Program-made: the position numbers and the translations under genes
Source of the DNA: CAVWUA01 sp963758025
GTDB taxonomy: Bacteria; Planctomycetota; Planctomycetia; Isosphaerales; Isosphaeraceae
Assembly: GCA_963758025.1 (NCBI GenBank)
Contig: CAVWUA010000023.1
Coordinates: 1 to 64,000, forward strand
Direction: 5' to 3'
Length of the DNA: 64,000 nucleotides
Shown: piece by piece, positions 55,325-64,000 of the stretch
Layout: every line of letters begins with the position of its first letter
Numbering within the stretch: position 1 is the first letter of the stretch
The notes under the pieces: model-generated
What the model saw: the letters and a program-made list of their open reading frames with translations, nothing else
Databases searched by the model: none
Told to the model about the DNA's origin: nothing

Positions 55325-57334
55325 ATGCCCAGGAACCGGCGATTGTGCGCTCTGTGCCTCTGCCTGACATTGACGGGCTTCGCCACGATGGCCCTCGGTG
55401 ACGACCCCCAAACGGATCGCCCGTATCTTCTGGAACGGGTGGATGACGCGGCCGTCGTGCAGGTCTATGCCGACGGATTCGCCGAGCTTCCGTTGCGTCA
55501 AAAGATCCTGATATGGCACCTCTATCAAGCGGCCATCGCGGGACGAGACATCTACTACGATCAGCGATACGATCACAGCCTGGAAATGCGTCAGGTGCTC
55601 GAATCCATCCTCACGCATGCCGATGGAATCGAACCGGAGACGTTGAATGAGATCCAGCGTTACACCAAGCTGTTCTGGTTGAATTCCGGCCCGTACAACC
55701 ACATCACATCGCGTAAATTTGTTCTAAAATGCTCTCCCGGTGATTTTCTCAAAGCAATCAAGGCCGCGAGAAGCCACGGAGCGGTCTTCCCTCATCCCGA
55801 TCCCGAGGAGACCGCGGAGGAGATGGTGGATCGCCTCCGACCGATGTTCTTCGATCCGCACTTCGAGCCGATCGTCACGAACAAGAGTCCCGGCCCAGGC
55901 AAGGATATCCTCGCTTCAAGTGCGAACAACCTGTACGCCAACGTCGAGATGAAGGACCTGCAGGGGTTCAAGGAGCAGTATCCGCTGAACTCTCGACTCG
56001 TGAAGCGCGGCGGAACCTTGATCGAGGAACCGTACACGATCGCCGGAAAGTATGCCGAACCGATTGCTCGCATCGTCTCCCATCTGGACGCGGCCGCCTC
56101 AGTCGCCCCCGAACCGACAAGCCGTGCGTTGAAGTCCTTGATCCGATTCTACCAGACGGGACAGACGGAGGATCGACGTGCCTACGATATCGCCTGGGTT
56201 GAGGACAAGGATGCGCCTGTAGATACGATCAACGGGTTCATCGAAGTCTACATGGATCCACGAGGCATCAAGGGCTCCTGGGAGGCGGCCGTCTTTTACG
56301 TGAACAAGGAGAAGACCGAGGCCATCAAGAAGCTCGCGGCCGAGGCCCAGTGGTTCGAGGACCACATGCCCTGGGACGAAAAATTCCGGAAGCCGAACGT
56401 GAAGGGGATCACGGCGAACGCGATCGAGGTGGTGATTGAGACCGGCGATTGCGGCCCCGTGACCCCGATCGGAATCAACCTGCCCAACGACCAGCAGATC
56501 CGCGAACAGCACGGGAGCAAGTCGGTCTCACTCTCGAACATCATCGAAGCCTATGACAAATCCTCACCGGAATCCTTCCGCGAGGAGTTCTCATGGACCC
56601 CCGAAGAAGCCGAACGGGCGAAGACATGGGGAACGCTCGGCCAAGAGCTTCTGGTGAACATGCACGAGGTCATCGGGCACGCCTCCGGGCGTCTCTCAGA
56701 ATCATTCCAGGGACAGCCTCATGAGGCGATCAAGGAATATTATTCCGCGCTTGAGGAAGGGCGAGCCGATCTGGTCGCCCTGTATTACATCACGGACCCC
56801 AAGCTGGCGGAGCTAAGGCTTGTTCCGAAAGAGGACCAGGATACGATTGCTCGGACGGTCTATGAAAACTACACGCGTAACGTCCTGGTCCAGCTTCGCC
56901 GCATCCAGGAGGGTTCGCAGATCGAAGAAGATCACATGCGGAACCGACAGATGGTCATTCGCTGGTTGATGGATCATTCCGATGCGATCGAGATCCGGCA
57001 CAGGGAGGGGAAAACCTACTACGTCATGAAGGATGTTAACGCCTTTCATGAGGGTGTCGGACGATTGCTGGCGGAAGTTCAGCGCATCAAATCCGAGGGC
57101 GACTATGACGCCGCGAAGAACCTGTTCGAGCAATATGGCATCCACTTTGACCCGGTGCTGCGCGATGAGGTTCTCGCACGCGTCAACAAGCTCGACCTGC
57201 CCTCGTACACCGGCTTCGTCATGCCCCGCCTTGAACCAGTTCACGGGTCGGATGGAACGATTCAGGATGTGACGATCTCGTATCCTCAGAACCTAACGTC
57301 ACAAATGCTGAACTTCTCCGGGTACGCTCGTTGA
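55325..57334 (+). CDS. Dipeptidyl-peptidase III (M49), exported
   Basis: This intact 669-residue zinc peptidase removes dipeptides from the N-terminus of peptides. The ATG at 55325 follows AAGGAG and gives a signal peptide (LCLTLTGFATMALGD). Zinc motif HEVIGH is at about residues 447-452 (MHEVIGHASGR), with the second Glu motif EEGRADL at about 477. The bacterial spacing of about 30 residues differs from the roughly 57 of the human enzyme. The export signal suggests a periplasmic role. Confidence 0.9.
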   Translation: MPRNRRLCALCLCLTLTGFATMALGDDPQTDRPYLLERVDDAAVVQVYADGFAELPLRQKILIWHLYQAAIAGRDIYYDQRYDHSLEMRQVLESILTHADGIEPETLNEIQRYTKLFWLNSGPYNHITSRKFVLKCSPGDFLKAIKAARSHGAVFPHPDPEETAEEMVDRLRPMFFDPHFEPIVTNKSPGPGKDILASSANNLYANVEMKDLQGFKEQYPLNSRLVKRGGTLIEEPYTIAGKYAEPIARIVSHLDAAASVAPEPTSRALKSLIRFYQTGQTEDRRAYDIAWVEDKDAPVDTINGFIEVYMDPRGIKGSWEAAVFYVNKEKTEAIKKLAAEAQWFEDHMPWDEKFRKPNVKGITANAIEVVIETGDCGPVTPIGINLPNDQQIREQHGSKSVSLSNIIEAYDKSSPESFREEFSWTPEEAERAKTWGTLGQELLVNMHEVIGHASGRLSESFQGQPHEAIKEYYSALEEGRADLVALYYITDPKLAELRLVPKEDQDTIARTVYENYTRNVLVQLRRIQEGSQIEEDHMRNRQMVIRWLMDHSDAIEIRHREGKTYYVMKDVNAFHEGVGRLLAEVQRIKSEGDYDAAKNLFEQYGIHFDPVLRDEVLARVNKLDLPSYTGFVMPRLEPVHGSDGTIQDVTISYPQNLTSQMLNFSGYAR

Positions 57335-57388
57335 GCGTTCCTCCGAAATCAACGCAAGCCGTTATGCCGGTCCCTGTTCATCCCTCGC

Positions 57389-59005
57389 TCAACGTAGAGT
57401 GACGAGTTCATCGCATGGACGAGGGATGAACTCGAAAATCGTGTACGATTCCCATCGAGGCGATGAGCGGTTCAGGCTCATATTGACGGAGATCGTTTTT
57501 TTCGACCGGAGCAGGAATCGCTTCCGCATGCTCTGAAGCCAGGTTTGCAGAGCGATCCGGTCCACGTGCTCTGGGTCGGAGAGTACGCAACGGAGCGGTC
57601 GATCCGGGGAAACTTCGTCCCAGTGAGGCCCCGCCGACCGCCGACGTTGCGGCGAATAGATCTTCTGGTTGCAAAGATAGACGGGTATGCTTAGGTGGAT
57701 AGAATTCCACTCTCCAACGCTTAGATCCCAGCGCAGGCAAGCCACCTCGGCGTCTCGGCAGAGAGAAGGCCAGAACGCCTGGGCAAACTGTCGAGCCCGT
57801 AGGGCATGCTCCGACCGGTAAGGATGCAGCGACTCACCAACCTGGGGGACGATTCCCACGACCACCAGTCCGAACAGGCCAAGCCGCAGAATTCGAAGCC
57901 GCCGACCATGGCCGGGGACCCAGTTCAAGACGCACGATGCCCCCACGCCCGTCAGCAGACAGATGCTCGGAGCCAGATATTGCATGAACCTCGCGGCGCC
58001 GCCATAGGGATAACGATGCAGAGCCGCGGCGACCAGAGCCAGACTGAAGGGGGACATAAGAATGAAAACAGGTACAAAATGCTTCTGGCGAACCAGAACG
58101 AGAATCCCTAGACAGAACAGCAGCAGTGTCAGGGCGCTCGCTCCCTGTGCGCCACCGCATGGATACGCCATTAGATGACCCGCATGAATCGTCAAGAGCC
58201 ATCGTCCGAGCGCGGCGACTGAATTGAGCGGTGGGAAGGCCTGATTCCAGTCTGCCTGCATCACCGACAAGGTGGCATCCGATTGCGCCTCCGTAAAAAC
58301 CACGTACAGGACGCCAAATGTGCCGACCATCGCGATGAGATAACAGCACCATGCTCCGATGACTCGCAATCTCCCCGTCTGCCATACAGGACAGGCCAGA
58401 GCGAGCCCGATCCCTCCTGCGACGAACACTGCGGGATGAGACAGAGCCAACGCGATGGGAGTGAAGCCAACCAGCCCCCAGAGCCAGCCCGAGCGATCCG
58501 GGCGTCTCCACCACTCCACCGCCAGAACGATCAGCAGCAGCGACGTCAGGAGATCCGACGCGTACGGTTTCACATCCGCAGCATGTCGGATCGGGTGATA
58601 TGACACAGCGAAGATCGCCACGGTCAAAACCAAAGTGACTCCGCTCGTCAAACGCTTCGCGAGATGCATGAAAAGGAACAGGCTCGCGACGCTACAAAGC
58701 AGAGGGAACAGCCGGAGCGTCCATTCGGAGAACCCGAGGAGCTTCGTGACGGCCAGCTCGATCCAAAGAAAGAGCAGGGGACAGACCTGCCCATAATCCA
58801 GCGGTCGGAGGAGGTCGAAATAGCCGCGACGGAGAAAATTGGTGGCGACGAAGGACTCATCCCACCAGAGCGGAAAATTCATCCCATATCGAGCGAGACG
58901 AAGTCCGACTCCAACGATGACACAAAACCAGGTAAGCTGCGATACGGTTCGGGACGTGAGACGTGGCGTCCGGTCATCCGGCATGTCAAAGGATGGACGT
59001 TCCAT
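57389..59005 (-). CDS. GT39/PMT-2-like integral membrane glycosyltransferase
   Basis: This protein of about 538 residues has roughly eleven TM helices. An acidic start MNFPLWWDESFVATNFLRRG with a conserved Asp-Glu in the first loop is characteristic of GT-C enzymes using a lipid-linked sugar. A loop motif PLDYGQVCPLLFLWIELAVT and the segment YHPIRHAADVKPYASDLLTS follow. A large C-terminal soluble part is present. The ATG at 59005 is the best of several starts. The upstream one at 59164 would add an unlikely tail. Donor and acceptor are not known. Confidence 0.75.
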   Translation of the reverse strand: MERPSFDMPDDRTPRLTSRTVSQLTWFCVIVGVGLRLARYGMNFPLWWDESFVATNFLRRGYFDLLRPLDYGQVCPLLFLWIELAVTKLLGFSEWTLRLFPLLCSVASLFLFMHLAKRLTSGVTLVLTVAIFAVSYHPIRHAADVKPYASDLLTSLLLIVLAVEWWRRPDRSGWLWGLVGFTPIALALSHPAVFVAGGIGLALACPVWQTGRLRVIGAWCCYLIAMVGTFGVLYVVFTEAQSDATLSVMQADWNQAFPPLNSVAALGRWLLTIHAGHLMAYPCGGAQGASALTLLLFCLGILVLVRQKHFVPVFILMSPFSLALVAAALHRYPYGGAARFMQYLAPSICLLTGVGASCVLNWVPGHGRRLRILRLGLFGLVVVGIVPQVGESLHPYRSEHALRARQFAQAFWPSLCRDAEVACLRWDLSVGEWNSIHLSIPVYLCNQKIYSPQRRRSAGPHWDEVSPDRPLRCVLSDPEHVDRIALQTWLQSMRKRFLLRSKKTISVNMSLNRSSPRWESYTIFEFIPRPCDELVTLR

Positions 59006-59215
59006 GTCGCGACCTACCGTCGAGGTCATCCGTGCATCCGCAATTTCGATGGCGAGACGAGGAGGAATGGTAGCCGGAGACGGCGAGGCCGACAAGCTCA
59101 CTTCGATGGATGCGATTCCCGTCATCAACGTGGATTGAGGTGCTGTCCCGTGTGTTCGGCACACGAAACCCGGGTTCCTGGTGCTCCGGCCTTTGGAGAT
59201 CGAGAGAGTCGAGTC

Positions 59216-60061
59216 ATGTCTCCTTCAAAAGATCAGATCCGTCGGAGAGCCTACGATCGCTGGCAGAGGCGGGCCGGGGAACATGGGCAGGATGTGGTGG
59301 ACTGGGTGGCCGCGGAACGGGAGCTGCGATTTGAACTGAACTACACAATCATTGCTCGACGCGTTGCGTATGATCCCTACGCGGCCCAGGCTCGCTCTCG
59401 GCGAGGAGCGGTCTGTCGATTCTGCGAGCAATCCTCCCCTCACGTCACCTTCGAGAGGCCGATCCGATCGGGTTCGGTCGTATCGAGTACGATGTCGTTG
59501 ATCGGAAACGACCACTGCGACCAGTGCGATCGATACATTCGCGATGAGCTAGAGCCGGAATTTGAATTGTTTTATCAGTCGATTTTGAAGGAGGCCGAAG
59601 GAAATCATTCAGACGATTCGGAAAACGGCTTGCGTGACCGACTCATCACACCAGCATCCTTCAAATATCTGGTTGTGGTTGCTCTGTCGATGATGCCTTC
59701 CCGTGAACTGGACTTGGTCCAGGATACGCTGGAGTGGGTGCTCAATCCCGAACACGAACAGGATCTCCGCGCGATCAGCATCTTGCGCTGCGATCTGTTT
59801 CAGGCCAGCCATCCGTTCGCCTTCGCCTGGACCGCGCTGGGCCGAAGGATCCACGAGGAGTCGGGACCGTACCTTCTCTTTTTCCTGGGCGCGTCCCGTT
59901 TCACCTTCATGGTCCCGATCCCTCTGTGCGTCGTGGATGATGAGGACGAGGGGGAGACCAGAGACCTGCCGATGGTGGGGGATCCGTGTGCATTCCAGGA
60001 ACGACCGGCCGACTTCACGCACCGTCGCCTTGCAATCCGCGTTCACGAGCACAGGGAATAA
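59216..60061 (+). CDS. DUF2934 plus zinc-ribbon-like protein
   Basis: This intact 281-residue protein starts MSPSKDQIRRRAYDRWQRRA, GEHGQDVVDWVAAERELRFE, a DUF2934-type helical motif. Residues about 65-120 contain CRFCEQSSPHVTF and GNDHCDQCDRYIRDELEPEF, consistent with a small Cys4 zinc site. The remaining alpha-helical part has no match that I recognise. The start at 59216 is preceded by GAGAGAG. It ends 33 bases from the convergent esterase gene. Confidence 0.65.
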   Translation: MSPSKDQIRRRAYDRWQRRAGEHGQDVVDWVAAERELRFELNYTIIARRVAYDPYAAQARSRRGAVCRFCEQSSPHVTFERPIRSGSVVSSTMSLIGNDHCDQCDRYIRDELEPEFELFYQSILKEAEGNHSDDSENGLRDRLITPASFKYLVVVALSMMPSRELDLVQDTLEWVLNPEHEQDLRAISILRCDLFQASHPFAFAWTALGRRIHEESGPYLLFFLGASRFTFMVPIPLCVVDDEDEGETRDLPMVGDPCAFQERPADFTHRRLAIRVHEHRE

Positions 60062-60094
60062 ACAACTCGTGAACGCGGCCGATGTCGGATTGGC

Positions 60095-61447
60095 TCAATC
60101 GCGCGACGATTCGGATTTCTGGAAATGCCGGTCGGCGAAATCCATGTAAACATCCCAGTCACGTTGCGTGACGTCGTGTTTCCCGGGACGGATGTGGTAT
60201 CCGATCGTTCCGCGAACCGGTTGATTGACACCGGGCATCGTCTCGTTGGCGATTCCATCGGTACCGAGCAGGCGGTAAACGGGGTCGGCCCCCTTGGCGG
60301 ACAGAAATTCGCCCCGAGGGTCCGCCCAGAGGTCCTGCTCAGCGCTGCAAACGAGCACCGGCCTCGGAGCCACCAGGGCAATCAGCATATGCTGATCCAT
60401 GGGAAGTTCGTCTTCCCGGCCATTGTATTTGTTGAAGTTGTCGCAGAACCAGTGCGGAAAGGAGGTATTGATACGCTGAACGGTTTCGCCGAATCGCCTG
60501 CGGCTCAGGGCGGCTCCGCCGCATCCGGAGTCGTTGGAAATGACGATGGCGAACCGCGGATCGGAGGCGCCGGCCCAGAGTGCGGTCTTGCCCAGACGGG
60601 AATGACCCATCACGGCGATCCGACTCGCATCCAGATCCTTGTCCGTCTCGATATAATCCATCGCCCGGCTCAATCCCCAGGCCCAAGCCGCGATCGAGCC
60701 CCACTCGTCGGGGCGGGGCTTGGATTGGCCCTCCTCGTAGAAGAGCGGGTGGACACCGTTCTGAAATCCGTCGTCGAAGTCCGGGTCGATATCCCCGTAA
60801 TAGGCCGTCACCACGGCATAGCCTCGACCGAGAATTCGTTCAACGGGCCAGCGTGAGGATGAACTTCCACGAGACTTTTCCGTGGCTCGATGATCGACGA
60901 TTCCCTTGTCCGGGTTATCACGCATCCACTGATCGGAAATCGTGATTCCCGAATCATCCTGGATGGAATGGTTCCCCGCGAAGTTCAACCCGAGAAAGGA
61001 GGGCACCGGCTTCTTGGTGTCATTCGGAAGATAGATCAGAAGCTCCATCCGAGGCCCATCCGGACGATCCGAAAAGAAGACGATGACCTCCCTGCGGGTC
61101 GCCTTTCCTTCCAGAGCGTTCTTGTCCTCGGAGGTCACCTCGAATCGCAGAGCCATCGGGCGTCCTGGGGCCTTGCCATACATCTCCGTCTCGAACATCT
61201 CCACGATCTCAGATCGGCGCTGGTTTTTCCAGGTTTCCGCGTCGGTTACTTTCTCCCCATTATTGAGGACCAGCGGATCCGGCAGCGTGTACGAGGGGAC
61301 CTTGCTCTCGTCCTCGATGATCTCGGGTTGTTGAGCCTGAACGGCCGGAGCGAGCAGGACGGCCGCAAGCCCCATCACGAACAGGGACCACGACGACCGA
61401 TGGATCTCGACCGTTCCCGAGCGAAGCTTCCCGTGCCGATGCCTCAT
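60095..61447 (-). CDS. CE15-type glucuronoyl esterase (acetyl-xylan-esterase-like), exported
   Basis: This 450-residue protein is expected to cleave ester links between glucuronate side chains and lignin or other alcohols. The ATG at 61447 overlaps the stop of the DUF1501 gene (ATGA), so the two are coupled. A signal peptide (LFVMGLAAVLLAPAVQAQ) leads to the alpha/beta-hydrolase body. The nucleophile lies in AVMGHSRLGKTALWAGASDP (GxSRxGK), then ISNDSGCGGAALSRRRFGE and HWFCDNFNKYNGRE, with a catalytic His near GYHIRPGKHDVTQRDWDVYM. It ends with the TGA at 60095. Confidence 0.85.
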   Translation of the reverse strand: MRHRHGKLRSGTVEIHRSSWSLFVMGLAAVLLAPAVQAQQPEIIEDESKVPSYTLPDPLVLNNGEKVTDAETWKNQRRSEIVEMFETEMYGKAPGRPMALRFEVTSEDKNALEGKATRREVIVFFSDRPDGPRMELLIYLPNDTKKPVPSFLGLNFAGNHSIQDDSGITISDQWMRDNPDKGIVDHRATEKSRGSSSSRWPVERILGRGYAVVTAYYGDIDPDFDDGFQNGVHPLFYEEGQSKPRPDEWGSIAAWAWGLSRAMDYIETDKDLDASRIAVMGHSRLGKTALWAGASDPRFAIVISNDSGCGGAALSRRRFGETVQRINTSFPHWFCDNFNKYNGREDELPMDQHMLIALVAPRPVLVCSAEQDLWADPRGEFLSAKGADPVYRLLGTDGIANETMPGVNQPVRGTIGYHIRPGKHDVTQRDWDVYMDFADRHFQKSESSRD

Positions 61448-62901
61448 GCCAGAATCCCCTTTACCGGATGTTGTTCTTCCACGCCCGTCAGCCGCATGTC
61501 CAGGCCCTGGACCTTGTAGGTCAACCGTCGATGATCGATCCCGAGGCAATGGAGAATCGTCGCGTTCATGTCGTGGATGTGAACGGGATTCTCGACGATG
61601 TTGTAGCTGAAATCGTCGGTCTCGCCATACACGACACCCGGCTTGATGCCACCGCCCGCCATCCAGATCGTGAAGCACTTGGGGTGGTGGTCCCGTCCGT
61701 AGTTCTCCCGGGTGAGCTTCCCCTGGCAGTAGATGGTCCGGCCAAACTCGCCACCCCACACCACGAGCGTGTCATCGAGCAATCCGCGCCGCTTGAGGTC
61801 CTGAATCAAGGCGTAGCTCGGTTGGTCAATGTCGCGGCACTGGTTCGGCAAGTCCCCCGCGACGTTACCGTGCTGATCCCAGCCCCGGTGAAAGATCTGC
61901 GTGAACCGCACGCCGCGCTCGGCCATGCGGCGCGCGAGGAGGCAACTTGCCGCGAACGTGCCGGGGGTCTGTACGTCGGGACCGTACATCTCGAGCGTTT
62001 CTTTCGATTCTCCCGAGATGTCCATCAGTTCGGGGACCGAGGATTGCATCCGAAACGCCATCTCGTACTGGGAAATCCGGGCCTGAGTTTCCGGGTCGGC
62101 CACTTCCTGAAGTTGCTTCTGGTTCAACTGGGCCAAGGCGTCGAGCATCCGTCGTCGCGTCGCGGAATCGACCCCGTCCGGGTTCGAGAGGAACAGGACC
62201 GGATCGCCGCTGGAACGCAGGGCCACACCTTGATGCTTGCTGGGCAGGAAGCCGGAACCCCAGAGCCGGTTGTATAGGGCCTGCGCATCCTTCCGGCCGC
62301 TCCAGGAAGCCGTCATCACCACGAAGGCAGGGAGGTTCTCGTTCTCCGTGCCCAGCCCGTAGCTCAACCAGGCGCCCAGACTGGCACGGCCGGGAAGCTG
62401 GTTCCCTGTGCAGATATAAGTAATCGCCGGATCGTGATTGATGGCCTCGGTATGGACGGTCTTTACGATGGCGAGGTCGTCCACCATCTTGGCCGTCCAC
62501 GGCAAGAGCTCGCTCACCCAGGCACCCGACTCGCCATGCTGCTGGAACTTGTACCGCGAAGGGGCGATCGGGAAGCGGGTCTGGCCGCTCGTCATAGTCG
62601 TCAGGCGCTGACCCATCCGGACCGACTCGGGCAGGTCCTTGTCGAACCATTCACCCATGTTCGGCTTGTAGTCATACAGGTCCATCTGGGAAGGTGCGCC
62701 CGACATGAACAGGTAGATGGCTCGCTTGGCCTTGGGGGCGAAGTGAGGTAACGAGGGCAAACCACCCGTGGCGGTGGCGTCCGCCAGGCCGGGACGTGCG
62801 GGGACGAGGGACGCCAGGGCCGCGGTTCCGAGGCCCGCCGCGGTCCGGCCGAAAAAATGTCGGCGGGTCATCGCCTGGATGTGTTCTTGAATCGGATCCA
62901 T
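61444..62901 (-). CDS. DUF1501 protein with Tat-type signal
   Basis: This intact 485-residue protein begins MDPIQEHIQAMTRRHFFGRT, AAGLGTAALASLVPARPGLA, a twin-arginine-like signal. Core motifs are KRAIYLFMSGAPSQMDLYDY, KPNMGEWFDKDLPESVRMGQ and LVVWGGEFGRTIYCQG plus DHHPKCFTIWMAGGGIKPG. GAGG lies about ten bases upstream. It follows the DUF1553 gene by 20 bases and overlaps the esterase, forming one operon. The pair DUF1553-DUF1501 is a hallmark of planctomycetes. Confidence 0.92.
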   Translation of the reverse strand: MDPIQEHIQAMTRRHFFGRTAAGLGTAALASLVPARPGLADATATGGLPSLPHFAPKAKRAIYLFMSGAPSQMDLYDYKPNMGEWFDKDLPESVRMGQRLTTMTSGQTRFPIAPSRYKFQQHGESGAWVSELLPWTAKMVDDLAIVKTVHTEAINHDPAITYICTGNQLPGRASLGAWLSYGLGTENENLPAFVVMTASWSGRKDAQALYNRLWGSGFLPSKHQGVALRSSGDPVLFLSNPDGVDSATRRRMLDALAQLNQKQLQEVADPETQARISQYEMAFRMQSSVPELMDISGESKETLEMYGPDVQTPGTFAASCLLARRMAERGVRFTQIFHRGWDQHGNVAGDLPNQCRDIDQPSYALIQDLKRRGLLDDTLVVWGGEFGRTIYCQGKLTRENYGRDHHPKCFTIWMAGGGIKPGVVYGETDDFSYNIVENPVHIHDMNATILHCLGIDHRRLTYKVQGLDMRLTGVEEQHPVKGILA

Positions 62902-62921
62902 GGTCTGTGCACCTCGTATTC

Positions 62922-64000
62922 TTATTCTTTATTGATCACTTCATCCAGGTTCAGAATCAGGTTGGCGATCATGGTCCAGGAGGCCAGTTCGCTCGGGGCC
63001 AGCGACTCGTCCGGCTTTCGCTCACCGATCGAGATCAGTCTCCGGGCGGCCTCCGGATGCTGGACGAAGTGGTCCAGATGGTCCTGGAATGCCGCATGCA
63101 AGGTCGCGACTTCCGTCGCATCGGGCCATCGCGCGGTCACCAGGCGGAACATGGCCTTGATCCGCTCCTCAGAAGCTGAGGGCGTCTCCTTCAGGACCCG
63201 TTCAGCCAGTGCCCTTGCCGGCTCCACGAATTGCGGGTCATTCATGAGGAGCAGGGCCTGCAGCGGCGTATTGGTTCGTTCGCGACGGACGGTACACGAC
63301 TCCCGGGACGGCGCATCAAACGTGTTCATTTCCGGCGGCGGAGCGGTGCGCTTCCAGAAGGTGTAGAGGCTGCGTCGATGGACCTTCTCCACACCGTGAT
63401 CCGGGGTGAACTTCGCCGTGTTGCTGCTGGTGTATCCCACGGCTTCCCACAATCCAGGCGGTTGCGGCGGTTTGACGCTCGGCCCGCCGATCTTTTCCAC
63501 CAGAAGCCCGCTAACGGCGAGGGCTTGGTCGCGGAGCATCTCCGCGTCGAGCCGGAACCGCGGGCCTCGGGAGAGGAGGCGATTCCGAGGGTCCTTCGCC
63601 AGCCGATCCGGCGTGATCCTGGACGACTGCCGGTACGTTGCGGACATCACGAGCTGCTTCATGAACTGCTTGACATCCCAACCGTCCTCGCGGAATTGCA
63701 CGGCCAGCCAGTCCAGGAGTTCCGGATGGCTGGGTGGTTCTCCTTGCGAGCCGAAGTCCTCGGACGTCTTGACGAGACCGATGCCGAAACAATGCTGCCA
63801 GAAGCGGTTGACCGCGACCCGCGCCGTCAACGGATGATTTTCCGCGACCAGCCACTGAGCAAAACCGAGCCGATCGCGCGGTGCTCCCTCAGGAAGCGGT
63901 GGCAGAAATTCTGGGATGCCGCGTTCGACTGGTTCTCCCTTTTGATCATATTCTCCGCGCTTAAGAATGAACGCGGGCTTCGGCTCGTTGAGTTCACGGA
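62922..64000 (-). CDS. DUF1553 (PSD1-type) protein, 3' part only
   Basis: The frame is open from the window edge to the stop at 62922 and gives about 359 residues. Typical blocks are RDRLGFAQWLVAENHPLTAR, VAVNRFWQHCFGIGLVKTSE, DFGSQGEPPSHPELLDWLAV and NRLLSRGPRFRLDAEMLRDQ, then RRERTNTPLQALLLMNDPQF. The N-terminal cytochrome-c-like and DUF1549 parts, if present, lie beyond 64000. It is probably exported and co-transcribed with DUF1501 and the CE15 esterase. Confidence 0.9.
   Translation of the reverse strand, partial: RELNEPKPAFILKRGEYDQKGEPVERGIPEFLPPLPEGAPRDRLGFAQWLVAENHPLTARVAVNRFWQHCFGIGLVKTSEDFGSQGEPPSHPELLDWLAVQFREDGWDVKQFMKQLVMSATYRQSSRITPDRLAKDPRNRLLSRGPRFRLDAEMLRDQALAVSGLLVEKIGGPSVKPPQPPGLWEAVGYTSSNTAKFTPDHGVEKVHRRSLYTFWKRTAPPPEMNTFDAPSRESCTVRRERTNTPLQALLLMNDPQFVEPARALAERVLKETPSASEERIKAMFRLVTARWPDATEVATLHAAFQDHLDHFVQHPEAARRLISIGERKPDESLAPSELASWTMIANLILNLDEVINKE

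Overview
The window looks like chromosomal DNA of a high-GC planctomycete, most likely of the Isosphaeraceae/Gemmataceae type. The reasons are a DUF1559 prepilin-like protein with a small lipoprotein, DUF1501/DUF1800/DUF1553 genes, a sulfatase, DUF1571, DUF6807 and YXWGXW proteins, several FHA proteins and long TPR proteins. No rRNA, tRNA, CRISPR array or prophage was seen. The only mobile DNA is a decayed IS630-type transposase at the left edge.

Layout: 1-966 IS630 remnant; 1168-5415 (minus) a tightly overlapping Mrp/Mbh-type cation/proton antiporter operon (E-F-G-DUF4040-B-C-D); 5761-9423 (minus) sulfatase, M15 peptidase and YkgJ-type cysteine-cluster protein; 9737-12986 (plus) two exported TPR proteins; 13067-14502 (minus) small lipoprotein and DUF1559 protein; 15061-19497 (plus) housekeeping genes carA, purA, uppS, cdsA; 19501-22325 (minus) an exported STN-like protein, a two-TM protein and an M29 aminopeptidase; 22534-27930 (plus) M28 peptidase with PDZ, an ABC binding lipoprotein plus ATPase without a visible permease, and an FHA-STAS protein; 28037-31023 (minus) a roughly 995-residue exported TPR/STN/YfaP-like protein with a Gly-Met repeat; 31415-39210 several small genes, a sugar-nucleotide epimerase, a DHH phosphoesterase, Rieske plus a cytochrome b/diheme c fusion, and a class-I amidotransferase-like protein without its cysteine; 39374-40718 thiC; 41015-46179 DUF1571, a Cys-rich small protein, DUF1499, DUF6807, fliW-csrA and an FHA protein; 46407-52238 a DUF3352-like protein, DUF1800, YbdK-type ligase and DUF1501; 52575-57334 a YXWGXW/GYG-rich exported protein and a secreted dipeptidyl-peptidase III; 57389-60061 a GT39-type membrane protein and a DUF2934 protein; 60095-64000 (minus) a DUF1553-DUF1501-CE15 esterase operon running off the right edge.

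A dominant technical observation is that more than twenty frame changes interrupt otherwise well-conserved genes (mrpD/F/G, sulfatase, cdsA, M29, ABC ATPase, DHH, thiC and others). Many sit in G/C runs, and several pairs compensate each other. This pattern fits indel errors in a draft or long-read assembly better than wholesale gene decay, so these genes are listed as CDS spanning the reconstructed reading frames and each break is located.

No obviously new multi-gene system stands out. The best candidates for something undescribed are the large TPR/STN/GGM/YfaP-like protein with its A9 tract, the permease-less ABC pair with a degenerate signature motif, the Cys-less amidotransferase-like protein, the FHA-STAS fusion and the repeat-rich YXWGXW protein.
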